NCBI GenBank assembly: GCA_000720805.1
Contig: JODI01000079.1
Span: 1-64,000, forward strand
Direction: 5' to 3'
Origin: Streptomyces violaceoruber
GTDB taxonomy: Bacteria > Actinomycetota > Actinomycetes > Streptomycetales > Streptomycetaceae
DNA: 64,000 nt
Of this stretch, positions 34,595-42,909 are shown piece after piece; within the stretch, counting starts at the first letter, position 1; each line of letters begins with the position of its first letter. The position numbers were made by a program, and so were the translations under genes. A model generated the notes under the pieces. It was not told the DNA's origin, made no database searches, and was given only the letters and a program-made list of their open reading frames with translations.

Positions 34595-35502
34595 CCCGTC
34601 CAGTACAGGCCGGACTCCGCGTCGCGCAGGTGCTGGATGGACTGAAGGATCTCCAGGGCCCGGTCGGACTCGCCCATCGCCCAGAGCGCGAGGGCGAGTT
34701 CGGCGGACTCGCCACCGGTGACCCACGGGTTGGGGACGACGCAGCGCACCCCGAGGTCCGGGACCACGAAACGGCCCCAGCCCTCCTCGATACGGGACTT
34801 GGCCTCGGCGTCGGTCAGGGCGCCGCCCAGGACCGGGTAGTACCAGTCCATCGAATAGCGGTCCTTGTCGAGGAACCGCTCCGGATGCCGGCGGATCGCG
34901 TGCCGCAGCGCCCCCACCGCCAACTCCCAGTCGGGCTGCGGCTCTTCACGCTGTTCGGCGATGGCGAGCGCGCAGCGCAGCGCGTGGTGGATCGAGGAGG
35001 AGCCGGTCAGCAGCGCGTCCGCGACGGGCGTGCCGTCGTCCTCGCGCTTCCAGCCGATCTGGCCGCCGGGCTGCTGGAGGCGCAGTACGCACTCGATCGC
35101 CGCGTAGACGGTCGGCCACAGGCGGTCGAGGAACGTGTCGTCGCCCGTCGACAGATAGTGGTGCCAGACGCCCACGGCTATGTAGGCGACGAAGTTCGTC
35201 TCCCGGCCCCGGTCGGTGACGTCCGCGAAGTCGCCGTCGCGGTAGGCCGCGTACCAGGAGCCGTCCTCGTTCTGGTGTCGCGCCAGCCAGTTGTACGCCC
35301 GCGCGGCGGCGTCGTGCTCGCCGGCCGCGTCCAGCGCCATCGCCGCCTCGGTGTGGTCCCACGGGTCGAGGTGGTGCCCGCGGAACCACGGGATCGCCCC
35401 GTCCTCCCGCTGCACGGCGAGGATGCCGGCGACGGTCGCGGCAGCCTGCTCGGCGGTGAGGACCCCGGGCAGGACGAGGTGTTCTGTCCGGGGGGTGGTC
35501 AC
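34432..35502 (-). CDS. Alpha/alpha-toroid (prenyltransferase/squalene cyclase-like) protein
   Basis: A 356-residue protein with repeated alpha/alpha-hairpin motifs of the terpenoid-cyclase/glycosidase toroid kind (GILAVQREDGAIPWF, NWLARHQNEDGSWYAAY, CVLRLQQPGGQIGWKREDDG, SGLYWTGYVFDD). It lacks the DxDD cyclase signature, so it may be a glycoside hydrolase or a binding toroid rather than a cyclase. GTG 35502 overlaps the methyltransferase stop (GTGA). Third gene of the glycosyltransferase - methyltransferase operon, suggesting modification of one lipid or glycan. Its last codons run antisense to the broken gene at 33956-34594. Confidence 0.82.
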   Translation of the reverse strand: MTTPRTEHLVLPGVLTAEQAAATVAGILAVQREDGAIPWFRGHHLDPWDHTEAAMALDAAGEHDAAARAYNWLARHQNEDGSWYAAYRDGDFADVTDRGRETNFVAYIAVGVWHHYLSTGDDTFLDRLWPTVYAAIECVLRLQQPGGQIGWKREDDGTPVADALLTGSSSIHHALRCALAIAEQREEPQPDWELAVGALRHAIRRHPERFLDKDRYSMDWYYPVLGGALTDAEAKSRIEEGWGRFVVPDLGVRCVVPNPWVTGGESAELALALWAMGESDRALEILQSIQHLRDAESGLYWTGYVFDDKAVWPRELTTWTAGSLLLAVAALGGDEATCSVFSGARLPRGLDPDCCD

Positions 35503-36233
35503 CTCGCGTCCACCGCCGGCAGGTGCGGCTTGGTCGCGTACGCCACGAAACTCTTGCCGATCAGCGGGTTCAGCGCCTGTTCGGCGACCCGGGTGGCCAG
35601 CGGTTTCTTCATGATGTCCCAGACCAGCAGCTTGTGGTACGCCCGCACCGGCAGCGCCTTGTCGTTGTCGACGCCGAACGCGCACTTGAGCCACCAGTAC
35701 GGGGAGTGCAGCGCGTGCGCGTGGTGCGTGCCGTACGGCTTGAGGCCGGCCTCGCGGATCCTCGCCAGCAACTGGTCCGCCTTGTAGATGCGGATGTGGC
35801 CGCCCTCGACCTCGTGGTAGGCGTCGGACAGTGTCCAGCAGACCTTCTCGGGTCCGTAGCGCGGCACGGTGATCGCGATCCGGCCTCCGGGCTTCAACAC
35901 CCGTACCATCTCGGCGAGTACGCCCTTGTCGTCCGGTATGTGCTCCATCACCTCGGAGATGATGACGACGTCGAAGGACTCGTCGGGGAAGGGCAGCGCG
36001 AGGGCGTCGCCCTCCATCGCCGTGGCGGTCGCGCCCTCGGGGGCCTCCCCCGCCTCCTTCATCGCCGCGAACCACTTCGCGACCTCGCGGATCTCCTCGC
36101 CGTTCTGGTCAAGGGCCACGACCTGGGCACCCCGTCGATAGCACTCGAACGCGTGCCGTCCGGCACCGCAGCCGAGGTCCAGGACACGGTCGCCCGGGGC
36201 GAGCGGGAACCGGGAGAAGTCGACGGTCAGCAC
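35499..36233 (-). CDS. Class I SAM-dependent methyltransferase (UbiE/Methyltransf_11 type)
   Basis: A 244-residue methyltransferase. SAM motif I is RVLDLGCGAGRHAFECYRRGA, motif II VVALDQNGEEI, motif III GDALALPFPDESFDVVIISEVMEHIPD and post-motif RVLKPGGRIAITVPRYGPE. A C-terminal extension (HSPYWWLKCAFGVDNDKALPVRAYHKLLVWDIM) is particular to this cluster. GTG 36233 overlaps the glycosyltransferase end by 7 bases, and its own end overlaps the toroid gene; the three are one translationally coupled operon. Acceptor unknown. Confidence 0.88.
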   Translation of the reverse strand: MLTVDFSRFPLAPGDRVLDLGCGAGRHAFECYRRGAQVVALDQNGEEIREVAKWFAAMKEAGEAPEGATATAMEGDALALPFPDESFDVVIISEVMEHIPDDKGVLAEMVRVLKPGGRIAITVPRYGPEKVCWTLSDAYHEVEGGHIRIYKADQLLARIREAGLKPYGTHHAHALHSPYWWLKCAFGVDNDKALPVRAYHKLLVWDIMKKPLATRVAEQALNPLIGKSFVAYATKPHLPAVDAR

Positions 36234-37657
36234 GTAGCCCTGCTTTCGCGATCGGATACAACGTCAGCTACCACGTCAGCGCCTTCCACGGCCGCGGAAC
36301 GGCCGGGAGGCGGGGGCTGGGGCACGGAGCGGCGGCCTTGGGCGGTGCCCGCCGCGGAGCGGGCCATCGCCGCGCGGTACCGGGCCACCGTGCCCTCGGC
36401 GGCCTTCGCCCAGGTGAAGCGGGCCAGTACCCGCTCCCGTCCGGCCGCACCGAGTCGCGCGCGCAGCTCCGGGTCGCCCAGGAGCCGGCTCAGACCGGCG
36501 GCCAGCGCGCCCGCGTCGCCCGGGGGCACCGCGACGCACGTCTGTCCGTCCGGGCCGGCGACCTCGGGGATCGCGCCGCCGGTCGTGGCCAGCAGCGGGG
36601 TGCCCGTCGCCATGGCCTCCGCGGCCGGCAGGGAGAAGCCCTCGTACAGCGACGGCACGCACGCGACCTCCGCCGAGCGGACCAGGTCGACGAGTTCGGC
36701 GTCGGAGATGCCCTTGACGAAGTCGACGGCGCCTTCGAGGCCGTACCGCTCGACCGCCTGGGCGACCGGCCCCTCGGTGGGCCGCTTGCCGACGACGACG
36801 AGATGGGCGTCGGGCCGCTCGGTGCGCACCTTGGCGAGCGCCTCGACGAGGAAGACCAGGCCCTTGAGCGGTACGTCCGCGCTGGACGTCGTCACAATCC
36901 GCCCCGGCACGACGGGCACCGAGGGGTCGGGCGAGAAGAGGTCGGTGTCGGCGCCGATGTGGACGACGTGGATACGGTCCTGGCGCACACCCAGGTGGTC
37001 GATGATCTCCTGGCGGGAGGTGCCGGAGACGGTGAGCACGGACGGCAGGCGGCGGGCGACGCGCTTCTGCATACGGGTGAAGGCGTACCAGCGGCGTATG
37101 GAGAACCCGCGCCGCAGTCCCTGTGCCGCGTCCAGCTCCAACTGCCGGTCCACGGTGATGGGGTGGTGGATGGTGGTGACGAGCGGGGCGCCGACGTCGC
37201 CCAACAGGCCGTACCCGAGCGTCTGGTTGTCGTGGACGACGTCGAACTCGCCGCGCCGGGCCCGCAGATGGCGGCGGGCGCGGAGGGAGAAGGTCAGCGG
37301 TTCGGGGAACCCGCCGGTCCACATCGTGGCGACTTCCAGCGCGTCGATCCAGTCGCGGTACTCGTCGCGCCCCGGGGTGCGAAAGGGGTCCGGCTGGCGG
37401 TAGAGGTCCAGGCTCGGCAGCTCGGTGAGGGTGAGGCGGTCGTCGTGGCCCTCGTCGAGGACGGGGTACGGCTGGGAGCCGATGACCTCGACGCGGTGGC
37501 CGAGGCGGGCCAACTCGCGCGAGAGGTGCCGTACGTAGACGCCCTGCCCTCCGCAGAACGGGTTCCCCTTGTAGGTGAGGAGTGCGATGTTGAGCGGTCG
37601 CTCGCCGTCCGCTGCGAGGTCGTCTCGGGACCCCGCCTGACTGGCCTCAGCGGTCAC
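36227..37657 (-). CDS. GT4-family glycosyltransferase
   Basis: A 476-residue GT-B retaining glycosyltransferase. The N-terminal Rossmann half starts NIALLTYKGNPFCGGQGVYVRHLSRELARLGHRVEV with the glycine-rich acceptor-side loop; the C-terminal donor half has VVHIGADTDLFSP, PLKGLVFLVEAL and the EX7E motif in PSLYEGFSLPAAEAMATG. A polar tail follows the fold. GTG 37657 has GGAG upstream. It heads the operon with the methyltransferase and toroid genes and is divergent from kstR; a KstR-like box lies between, so it too could be under that repressor. Confidence 0.9.
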   Translation of the reverse strand: MTAEASQAGSRDDLAADGERPLNIALLTYKGNPFCGGQGVYVRHLSRELARLGHRVEVIGSQPYPVLDEGHDDRLTLTELPSLDLYRQPDPFRTPGRDEYRDWIDALEVATMWTGGFPEPLTFSLRARRHLRARRGEFDVVHDNQTLGYGLLGDVGAPLVTTIHHPITVDRQLELDAAQGLRRGFSIRRWYAFTRMQKRVARRLPSVLTVSGTSRQEIIDHLGVRQDRIHVVHIGADTDLFSPDPSVPVVPGRIVTTSSADVPLKGLVFLVEALAKVRTERPDAHLVVVGKRPTEGPVAQAVERYGLEGAVDFVKGISDAELVDLVRSAEVACVPSLYEGFSLPAAEAMATGTPLLATTGGAIPEVAGPDGQTCVAVPPGDAGALAAGLSRLLGDPELRARLGAAGRERVLARFTWAKAAEGTVARYRAAMARSAAGTAQGRRSVPQPPPPGRSAAVEGADVVADVVSDRESRATC

Positions 37658-37710
37658 TCCGGGCCCCCTTCTGCCTGCACTGTCCCGCGAGACTACGACG
37701 GGACGCTAAT

Positions 37711-37726
37711 CTAGAACAAGTTGCAG
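37711..37726. promoter_or_regulatory. KstR-like operator between the glycosyltransferase operon and kstR
   Basis: CTAGAACAAGTTGCAG contains TAGAACAAGTTGCA, which fits TnnAACnnGTTnnA at all fixed bases. It lies 142-157 bases before kstR and 54 before the divergent glycosyltransferase gene. Autoregulation of kstR is the simplest reading. Confidence 0.65.
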
Positions 37727-37867
37727 ACTTGATCGTTAAGTCGGCTCCGAATCTACCGGCTGGTAGGGGCGCTGTGAGCAGTGGATCAGGTGATTCACGC
37801 CACGACGGACGGCACCTGTCATGCCGGGCGATCACCGAGCCTCACCGAGTGTCACGGAACGGGACCC

Positions 37868-38491
37868 ATGCCTGCGGAAGCCAAGGCGAACAAGGCGCTG
37901 TCCTCGCCCCTCACCGAGCGGCAGGAGGCGCGCCGCCGCCGGATCCTGCACTCCAGCGCGCAGTTGGCGAGCCGGGGCGGCTTCGACGCGGTGCAGATGC
38001 GCGAGGTCGCGGAGTCCTCGCAGGTGGCACTCGGCACGCTGTACCGCTACTTCCCGTCCAAGGTGCATCTGCTGGTGGCCACGATGCAGGACCAGTTGGA
38101 GCACATGCACGGCACACTGCGGAAGAAGCCGCCGACGGGCGACACGGCGGCCCAGCGGGTGGCGGAGACGTTGATGCGGGCGTTCCGGGCGTTGCAGCGC
38201 GAGCCGCATCTGGCCGACGCGATGGTCCGCGCGCTCACGTTCGCCGACCGCAGCGTCAGCCCCGAGGTGGACCAGGTCTCCCGTCAGACCACGGCGATCA
38301 TCCTGGACGCGATGGGCCTGGAGAACCCGACCCAGGACCAGCTCTCGGCGGTCCGCGTCATCGAGCACACCTGGCACTCGGCACTGGTCACCTGGCTGTC
38401 GGGCCGCGCCTCCATCGCCCAGGTGAAGATCGACATCGAGACGGTGTGCCGGCTGATCGACCTCACGGACCCTGACCCCGACCGGACCTGA
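37868..38491 (+). CDS. kstR: TetR-family repressor, KstR-like (lipid/cholesterol catabolism)
   Basis: A 207-residue TetR regulator. The helix-turn-helix (residues about 20-67: RQEARRRRILHSSAQLASRGGFDAVQMREVAESSQVALGTLYRYFPSKVHLL) and the C-terminal ligand domain (REPHLADAMVRALTFAD, SVSPEVDQV, DQLSAVRVIEHTWHSALVTWLSGRAS) match remembered mycobacterial KstR along the whole length, including GGYEAVQMR/VAVGTLYRYFPSKVHLL. KstR represses sterol-degradation genes until a 3-oxo-cholestenoyl-CoA ligand binds. Four KstR-type boxes in this window support a working regulator. ATG 37868 fits family length; its ribosome site is weak. A TPP riboswitch is convergent at its 3' end. Confidence 0.85.
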   Translation: MPAEAKANKALSSPLTERQEARRRRILHSSAQLASRGGFDAVQMREVAESSQVALGTLYRYFPSKVHLLVATMQDQLEHMHGTLRKKPPTGDTAAQRVAETLMRAFRALQREPHLADAMVRALTFADRSVSPEVDQVSRQTTAIILDAMGLENPTQDQLSAVRVIEHTWHSALVTWLSGRASIAQVKIDIETVCRLIDLTDPDPDRT

Positions 38492-38508
38492 GCGCACGCG
38501 AAAACCTA

Positions 38509-38635
38509 CGAGACGGGTTCCCTTCGCCGGTATTACCCGGTTCAGGTCCAGGGGTCGCCTTCCGGCCCTACTGCTGCCTTCCGGCCTCTCAGCCCGACCG
38601 TCGACGTCGGCAACGGCGGATGCCTCAGCGTCTCG
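38509..38635 (-). ncRNA. TPP (THI-box) riboswitch, apparently orphan
   Basis: On the minus strand the conserved TPP core is complete: GGGCTGAGAGG, then GACCC...GGACCTGAACC, GGGTAATACCGGCG and AAGGGAA. A terminal helix P1 is formed by CGAGACG (38635-38629) and CGTCTCG (38515-38509). The element therefore reads toward lower coordinates, into the antisense strand of kstR, whose stop codon is only 18 bases away. No thiamine gene lies downstream. It has its own promoter-like sequence. It lies downstream of the same-strand ferredoxin gene. Confidence 0.88.
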
Positions 38636-38689
38636 CCAAAGTCGGCTACTCCGGTCGAACTCCCTCACTCGTCCCGTAGGCCACTTCCC

Positions 38690-38717
38690 ATAGTAGAACG
38701 TTTGCGCGGGGATGAAA
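38690..38717 (-). promoter_or_regulatory. Candidate promoter for the TPP riboswitch transcript
   Basis: On the minus strand TTTCAT (38717-38712) and TACTAT (38695-38690) are 16 bases apart. Transcription would start about 50 bases before the riboswitch P1 helix. The sequence is unusually AT-rich for this region. Confidence 0.5.
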
Positions 38718-38754
38718 GCCCCCAAACCATGATTTTTCGCGCCCGGGAGTATCC

Positions 38755-38988
38755 CTACTCCTCCGGCGGGAACACCGGCTCCCCGCTCCCCAGCAGCCGG
38801 ATCATGATGGCCTCCACCGGGCAGCCCTCCGCCGCCGCGAGCACCTTCTCGTTGGCGTCGGTCTCCGGCTCGACCGGGTGGGACTGGCGTCCCGCGTCGA
38901 GGCGGAAGCCGTCGGGGGCGTGGTGGACGCAGCTCGCGGAGCCGATGCACAGGGAGCGGTCGACCTCGACCTGCCAGCGGTCGCCCAT
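38755..38988 (-). CDS. [3Fe-4S]-type ferredoxin, P450 partner type
   Basis: A 77-residue small ferredoxin. The cluster ligands are DRSLCIGSASCVHHAP (Cys-x5-Cys) and EGCPVEA (Cys-Pro), the pattern of single-cluster ferredoxins that feed electrons to cytochromes P450, such as mycobacterial FdxD, a KstR-regulon protein. It starts 6 bases after the aldehyde dehydrogenase stop, so they share a transcript behind the KstR-like box at 40573. A natural electron donor for the CYP125-like enzyme at 58.7 kb; that pairing is inference. Confidence 0.88.
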   Translation of the reverse strand: MGDRWQVEVDRSLCIGSASCVHHAPDGFRLDAGRQSHPVEPETDANEKVLAAAEGCPVEAIMIRLLGSGEPVFPPEE

Positions 38989-38994
38989 GGCCCG

Positions 38995-40452
38995 TCAGCC
39001 CTCCCAGCCCGCCGGGAGGTGGATCATCTTGTGCTCCAGGTACTCGCCGTACCCCTCGGGCCCGAACTCCCGCCCCAGTCCGGAGTCCTTGTAGCCGCCG
39101 AACGGGCCGAGCATGTCGAGGCTGAAGGTGTTCACCGAGTACGTGCCGGTGCGCACCCGCTTCGCCACGTCGATGCCCCGCTCGACGTCGGCGGTCCACA
39201 CGCTTCCGCTGAGGCCGTAGTCGGAGTCGTTGGCGATCTTCACGGCCTCGGACTCGTCGCCGTAGGGCAGCAGGCAGATCACCGGGCCGAAGATCTCCTC
39301 GCGGGCGATCCGCATCGAGTTGTCGACGTCGCCGAAGAGCGTCGGCTCGACGTACCAGCCCTTGTCGAGGCCCGGCGGACGCCCTCCGCCGGTGAGGATC
39401 TTCGCGCCCTCCTCCTGGCCGATGCGGATGTAGTCGAGGTTGCGCCGCTGCTGGCGCTCGGCCACCAGCGGGCCCACCTGGGTCGCCGGGTCCAGCGGGT
39501 CGCCGACCACCAGCGCGCCGGCCGCCGCCGCGAGGGCCTCGGCGAACTCGTCGTAACGGGAGCGCGGCAGCAGGATGCGGGTCTGGGCGACGCACGCCTG
39601 TCCGTTGTTCATCCAGGCCGACGGGACGATCCCGGCGACCGCCGTCTCCACGTCCGCGTCCGGCAGCACCACCGCCGCCGACTTGCCGCCCAGCTCCAGG
39701 GTGACCCGGGTCAGATTGCGGGAGGCGACCTCCATCACGCGCCTGCCGGCCGCCACCGACCCCGTGAAGGAGACCTTGTCCACGCCCGGGTGTCCGACCA
39801 GGTACTCGCTGACCTCGCGGTCGGCCGGGAGGATGGAGAGCACGCCCTCCGGCAGTCCGGCCTCGCGGGTGATGTCGGCCAGGATGTACGCGTCCAGCGG
39901 CGACTCCGGCGACGGCTTGAGCACCACCGTGCAGCCGGTGAGCAGCGCGGGCGCGAGCTTGGCGGCGGCCACGAACTGCGGCACGTTCCAGGGGACGACG
40001 GCCGCGACGACCCCGACCGGCTCGCGCCGCACGAGGATGCGGCCGAGGACGCCGTCGCGCGTTTCCTCGTACGTGAAGTTCCGGGCGACCGTGATCGCCG
40101 AGTCCCACACCATCATCGCGCCGAGTGCCTGAGCGAGGACGCTCCAGGAGTACGGCGACCCGTTCTCGGAGGAGATCACGCGGGCGATCTCCTCGTGCCG
40201 GACGGCGATCGCGTCCTTGATCCGGGTGACGACCTCGATCCGCTCGTCGAGCGACATCCGCGGCCAGGGTCCCTCGTCGAAGGCGGCGCGCGCGACGGCG
40301 ACAGCCCGGTCGACGTCGGCCGTCGAGGCGTGCGGCACGCGTCCGATGACCTCTTCCGTGTGCGGCGAGACCACCTCGATGACCTCCGCGCCCAAGGGGT
40401 CGGTCAACTCCCCGCCGATGAACAGCTGTCCGTGTTCCACGAGCTCGGTCAT
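38995..40452 (-). CDS. NAD(P)-dependent aldehyde dehydrogenase
   Basis: A 485-residue ALDH that oxidises an aldehyde to the acid. Conserved pieces are VVPWNVPQFVAAAKLAPALLTG, KPSPESPLDAYILADI, VSFTGSVAAGRRVM, the catalytic glutamate in LELGGKSAAVVL, the nucleophile Cys287 in NNGQACVAQTRIL, and EEIFGPVICLLPY. ATG 40452 has GGGGAGG about 9 bases upstream; a longer frame to 40572 would run across the KstR box and is unlikely. Co-transcribed with ferredoxin. With the alcohol dehydrogenase at 14.5 kb it would complete oxidation of a hydroxylated side chain to a carboxylate. Confidence 0.92.
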   Translation of the reverse strand: MTELVEHGQLFIGGELTDPLGAEVIEVVSPHTEEVIGRVPHASTADVDRAVAVARAAFDEGPWPRMSLDERIEVVTRIKDAIAVRHEEIARVISSENGSPYSWSVLAQALGAMMVWDSAITVARNFTYEETRDGVLGRILVRREPVGVVAAVVPWNVPQFVAAAKLAPALLTGCTVVLKPSPESPLDAYILADITREAGLPEGVLSILPADREVSEYLVGHPGVDKVSFTGSVAAGRRVMEVASRNLTRVTLELGGKSAAVVLPDADVETAVAGIVPSAWMNNGQACVAQTRILLPRSRYDEFAEALAAAAGALVVGDPLDPATQVGPLVAERQQRRNLDYIRIGQEEGAKILTGGGRPPGLDKGWYVEPTLFGDVDNSMRIAREEIFGPVICLLPYGDESEAVKIANDSDYGLSGSVWTADVERGIDVAKRVRTGTYSVNTFSLDMLGPFGGYKDSGLGREFGPEGYGEYLEHKMIHLPAGWEG

Positions 40453-40572
40453 GGCGACTGCCTCCCCGGAGCGACTTCTCTGACGGTTCATCAGATAGGG
40501 AACTGATACCAGTTCCACCCGGAGGAGTCCACGGGCGGGACGCCGGAGGGAAAGGTCGCCCGGGACTCCCAT

Positions 40573-40586
40573 CGAAACGCGTTCTA
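40573..40586. promoter_or_regulatory. KstR-like operator in the aldehyde dehydrogenase / MBL divergent region
   Basis: CGAAACGCGTTCTA matches TnnAACnnGTTnnA except for C at the first position; right-hand flank CTAGTTA extends the palindrome. It is 121 bases from the aldehyde dehydrogenase start and 46 from the MBL start, so it could control both directions. Confidence 0.6.
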
Positions 40587-40631
40587 GTTATACTCGGCTC
40601 GCGTGGCCGGACCGCGGCGATTGGGGAGCCC

Positions 40632-41657
40632 ATGACGCAGGTGTACGACCACGGCGGCGGCGTCCGCTCCCTCCAGGTCCCCATCCCGGACAACCCCCTC
40701 GGTCACACCCTGGTGTACGTCGTCGACACCGACCGCGGACCGGTCCTCGTCGACACCGGCTGGGACGACCCGGCCTCCTGGGACGCCCTCGCGGACGGCC
40801 TGGCCGCCTGCGGCACCTCCCCCGGCGAGATCCACGGCGTGGTGGTCACCCACCACCATCCCGACCACCACGGCCTGTCGGGCCAGGTCCGGGAGGCGTC
40901 CGGTGCCTGGATCGCGATGCACGCGGCGGACGGCGCGATCGTACGGCGGGCCCGTTCGACCCGTCCCGGACGCTGGCTCACCTACATGACCGCCAAGCTC
41001 GAAGCCGCCGGCGCCCCCGAGGAGCACGTGGCGCCGCTGCGCACCGCACGCCCTCGCTCGGTGCCCGGCCTGGCGCCCGCCCTGCCCGACCGGGAGATCG
41101 TCCCCGGCGACCTCCTCGACCTCCCCGGCCGCCGGCTGCGCGCGATCTGGACGCCGGGCCACACCCCCGGCCACGTCTGCCTGCACCTGGAGGAGGAGCA
41201 TCCGGCCCGGCTCCCCGGCCACGGCCGCCTGTTCTCCGGCGACCACCTGCTCCCCGAGATCACCCCGCACATCGGCCTTTACGAGGACCCCGACGACACC
41301 ACCGTCACCGACCCCCTCGGCGACTACCTCGACTCCCTGGAACGCGTCGGCCGCCTCGCCCCCGCCGAGGTCCTCCCGGCCCACCAGCACGCGTTCACCG
41401 ACGCGGCCTCGCGCGTACGGGAGTTGCTCACCCACCACGAGGACCGCCTCACCGGGCTCCTCTCCCTCCTCGCCGAACCCCTCACCCCGTGGCAGCTCGC
41501 CGAGCACATGGAGTGGAACCGTCCCTGGGAGCAGATCCCGTACGGCTCCCGGAACATCGCCGTCTCGGAGGCCGAGGCACATCTGCGGCGACTGGTGAAG
41601 CTGGGGCGGGCGGAGGCGGTGCCGGGGAGCGAGCCGGTGACGTACGTGGCCGTGTGA
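40632..41657 (+). CDS. MBL-fold metallo-hydrolase
   Basis: A 341-residue metallo-beta-lactamase-fold hydrolase. Metal ligands are TYPICAL: VVVTHHHPDHHG (HxHxDH), TPGHTPGHVCLHL and LFSGDHLLPEI with the later LPAHQHAF histidine. A C-terminal winged-helix-like extension (TPWQLAEHMEWNRPWEQIP) marks the LACTB2/ROK-like subgroup acting on thioesters or esters. It is divergent from the aldehyde dehydrogenase gene across the KstR-like box, suggesting a role in hydrolysing a CoA-ester intermediate; that is inference. ATG 40632 follows TTGGGGAGCCC. Confidence 0.87.
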   Translation: MTQVYDHGGGVRSLQVPIPDNPLGHTLVYVVDTDRGPVLVDTGWDDPASWDALADGLAACGTSPGEIHGVVVTHHHPDHHGLSGQVREASGAWIAMHAADGAIVRRARSTRPGRWLTYMTAKLEAAGAPEEHVAPLRTARPRSVPGLAPALPDREIVPGDLLDLPGRRLRAIWTPGHTPGHVCLHLEEEHPARLPGHGRLFSGDHLLPEITPHIGLYEDPDDTTVTDPLGDYLDSLERVGRLAPAEVLPAHQHAFTDAASRVRELLTHHEDRLTGLLSLLAEPLTPWQLAEHMEWNRPWEQIPYGSRNIAVSEAEAHLRRLVKLGRAEAVPGSEPVTYVAV

Positions 41658-41723
41658 ACCGGTGACGTACCTGGCCGTGTAAAACGGTGGCCGGGCCGGG
41701 CCGGGACCGTCTATCACTTGACG

Positions 41724-42176
41724 ATGGAACATCTTCTGGCCGAACGCGCCTGTGAACGCCTGATCATCGACTTCGTCCGCCGACTCGACCTCGGCGAACC
41801 GGGCTCGGTCGCCGAACTGTTCACCGAGGACGGCAGCTGGGCGTGGCCCGCCGGCGACCGCCTGATCGAGGGACGGGAAGCACTGCGGACGTATTTCGCC
41901 TCGCGCCCCCCGGACCGGCTCTCCCGCCGCCTGATGTCCAACATCCTGGTCACGGTGACCGGGCCCGACACGGCGACGGCGACCTCGTACTTCACGACGT
42001 ACCGCGTCGACGGTCACGACGGCGGCACGGGTCAGGTCCCGCCCGGTCCGCCCGTCCAGGTCGGCCACTACGAGGACGCCTTCCGCCGGCGGCCCGACGG
42101 TACGTGGCTGCTCGCCACCCGCGTCCTGCACCTTCCCTTCGGCGGTCCCACCCCGCGCATGGGTTCGATAACCTGA
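41724..42176 (+). CDS. SnoaL-like / NTF2-fold protein
   Basis: A 150-residue single-domain protein of the NTF2-like superfamily (LAERACERLIIDFVRRLDLGEPGSVAELFTEDGSW at the N-terminus; GHYEDAFRRRPDGTWLLATRVLHLPF near the end). Members include ketosteroid isomerases, polyketide cyclases and hydroxylating-dioxygenase subunits; the catalytic residues cannot be assigned. ATG 41724 lies about 7 bases after TATCAC, perhaps leaderless. It follows the MBL gene by 66 bases and may belong to the same steroid-type locus. Confidence 0.78.
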   Translation: MEHLLAERACERLIIDFVRRLDLGEPGSVAELFTEDGSWAWPAGDRLIEGREALRTYFASRPPDRLSRRLMSNILVTVTGPDTATATSYFTTYRVDGHDGGTGQVPPGPPVQVGHYEDAFRRRPDGTWLLATRVLHLPFGGPTPRMGSIT

Positions 42177-42200
42177 ACCGATCATGAACAGGGGGGACTT

Positions 42201-42905
42201 GTGGGGAAGAATCTCACCGCGGTGACGGTCTTGCTGGCCTGCGTGGCGACCGGTGGGGCGATGGCCGGCTGCTCGGCGGACTCCAGCGGAGAGGAGCCGT
42301 CCGCGGAGCAGTTGCTCGACGACGCGAACGACACGATGAAGGCACTCACGTCGGTGACCGTGAACGCGAAGACCACCACGGGGGCCGACGGCAAGGGCTT
42401 CTCCAGCCGTCTGACGACCGACCTCAAGGGCACGTGCCGGTCGAGTCGGAGCTGGGACAACGGTGCCCGCCTCGAACAGATCCGGATCGGTGACGCGGAC
42501 TACGTCCGGCCGAACCGCGCCTACCTGAATATGGCGGGCGAGGAGACGACCGGCCGGGAGGAGCAGCAGCGGTGGGTCAGGAGTCCCGCCTCCAAGACGG
42601 CGGCCAAGGACGGACTGTCCGACTGCACCTGGCCGTTCTCCTCCTTCGGCAAGGCGACGAAGGGCGGACCGACCGAGGTCGGCGGCAGGCCCGCGATGCG
42701 AGTCGTGGTGACCGACAAGGCGCACAAGGGAAGTACCTACACGTTCAGCGTCGCCACCGAGGGCAAGCCGTACCTGCTCTCGGTCGTCTACAAGGGCACC
42801 GACTACCAGAGCACCACCTCGTTCAACGGCTTCGACGAGCCCTTGGACGTGCGGCCCCCGGCCGAGAACGACGTGCTGGACGCACGTCGTCTCTCCGGCG
42901 GCTAA
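42201..42905 (+). CDS. Putative LppX/LolA-like lipoprotein
   Basis: A 234-residue lipoprotein: signal peptide VGKNLTAVTVLLACVATGG with lipobox GAMAGC (Cys about 24). The mature part (AEQLLDDANDTMKALTSVTVNAKTTT..., RIGDADYVRPNRAYLNMAG, PYLLSVVYKGTDYQSTTSFNGFDEPLDV) has the pattern of actinobacterial LppX/LprG-type half-barrel lipoproteins, which carry lipids at the cell envelope. GTG 42201 follows CAGGGGGGACTT. Convergent with the next gene, whose stop is 4 bases away. Confidence 0.78.
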   Translation: MGKNLTAVTVLLACVATGGAMAGCSADSSGEEPSAEQLLDDANDTMKALTSVTVNAKTTTGADGKGFSSRLTTDLKGTCRSSRSWDNGARLEQIRIGDADYVRPNRAYLNMAGEETTGREEQQRWVRSPASKTAAKDGLSDCTWPFSSFGKATKGGPTEVGGRPAMRVVVTDKAHKGSTYTFSVATEGKPYLLSVVYKGTDYQSTTSFNGFDEPLDVRPPAENDVLDARRLSGG

Positions 42906-42909
42906 AGCC

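Noticed and set aside
34432..35502. Squalene-hopene cyclase or other terpene cyclase
   Set aside because: The toroid repeats are there but the catalytic DxDD motif and the usual 600-residue length are not.
37832..40693. A 953-residue open frame on the minus strand
   Set aside because: It runs antisense through kstR, across the TPP riboswitch and out of frame through the ferredoxin and aldehyde dehydrogenase genes; composition is Arg/Gly-rich shadow sequence without domains.
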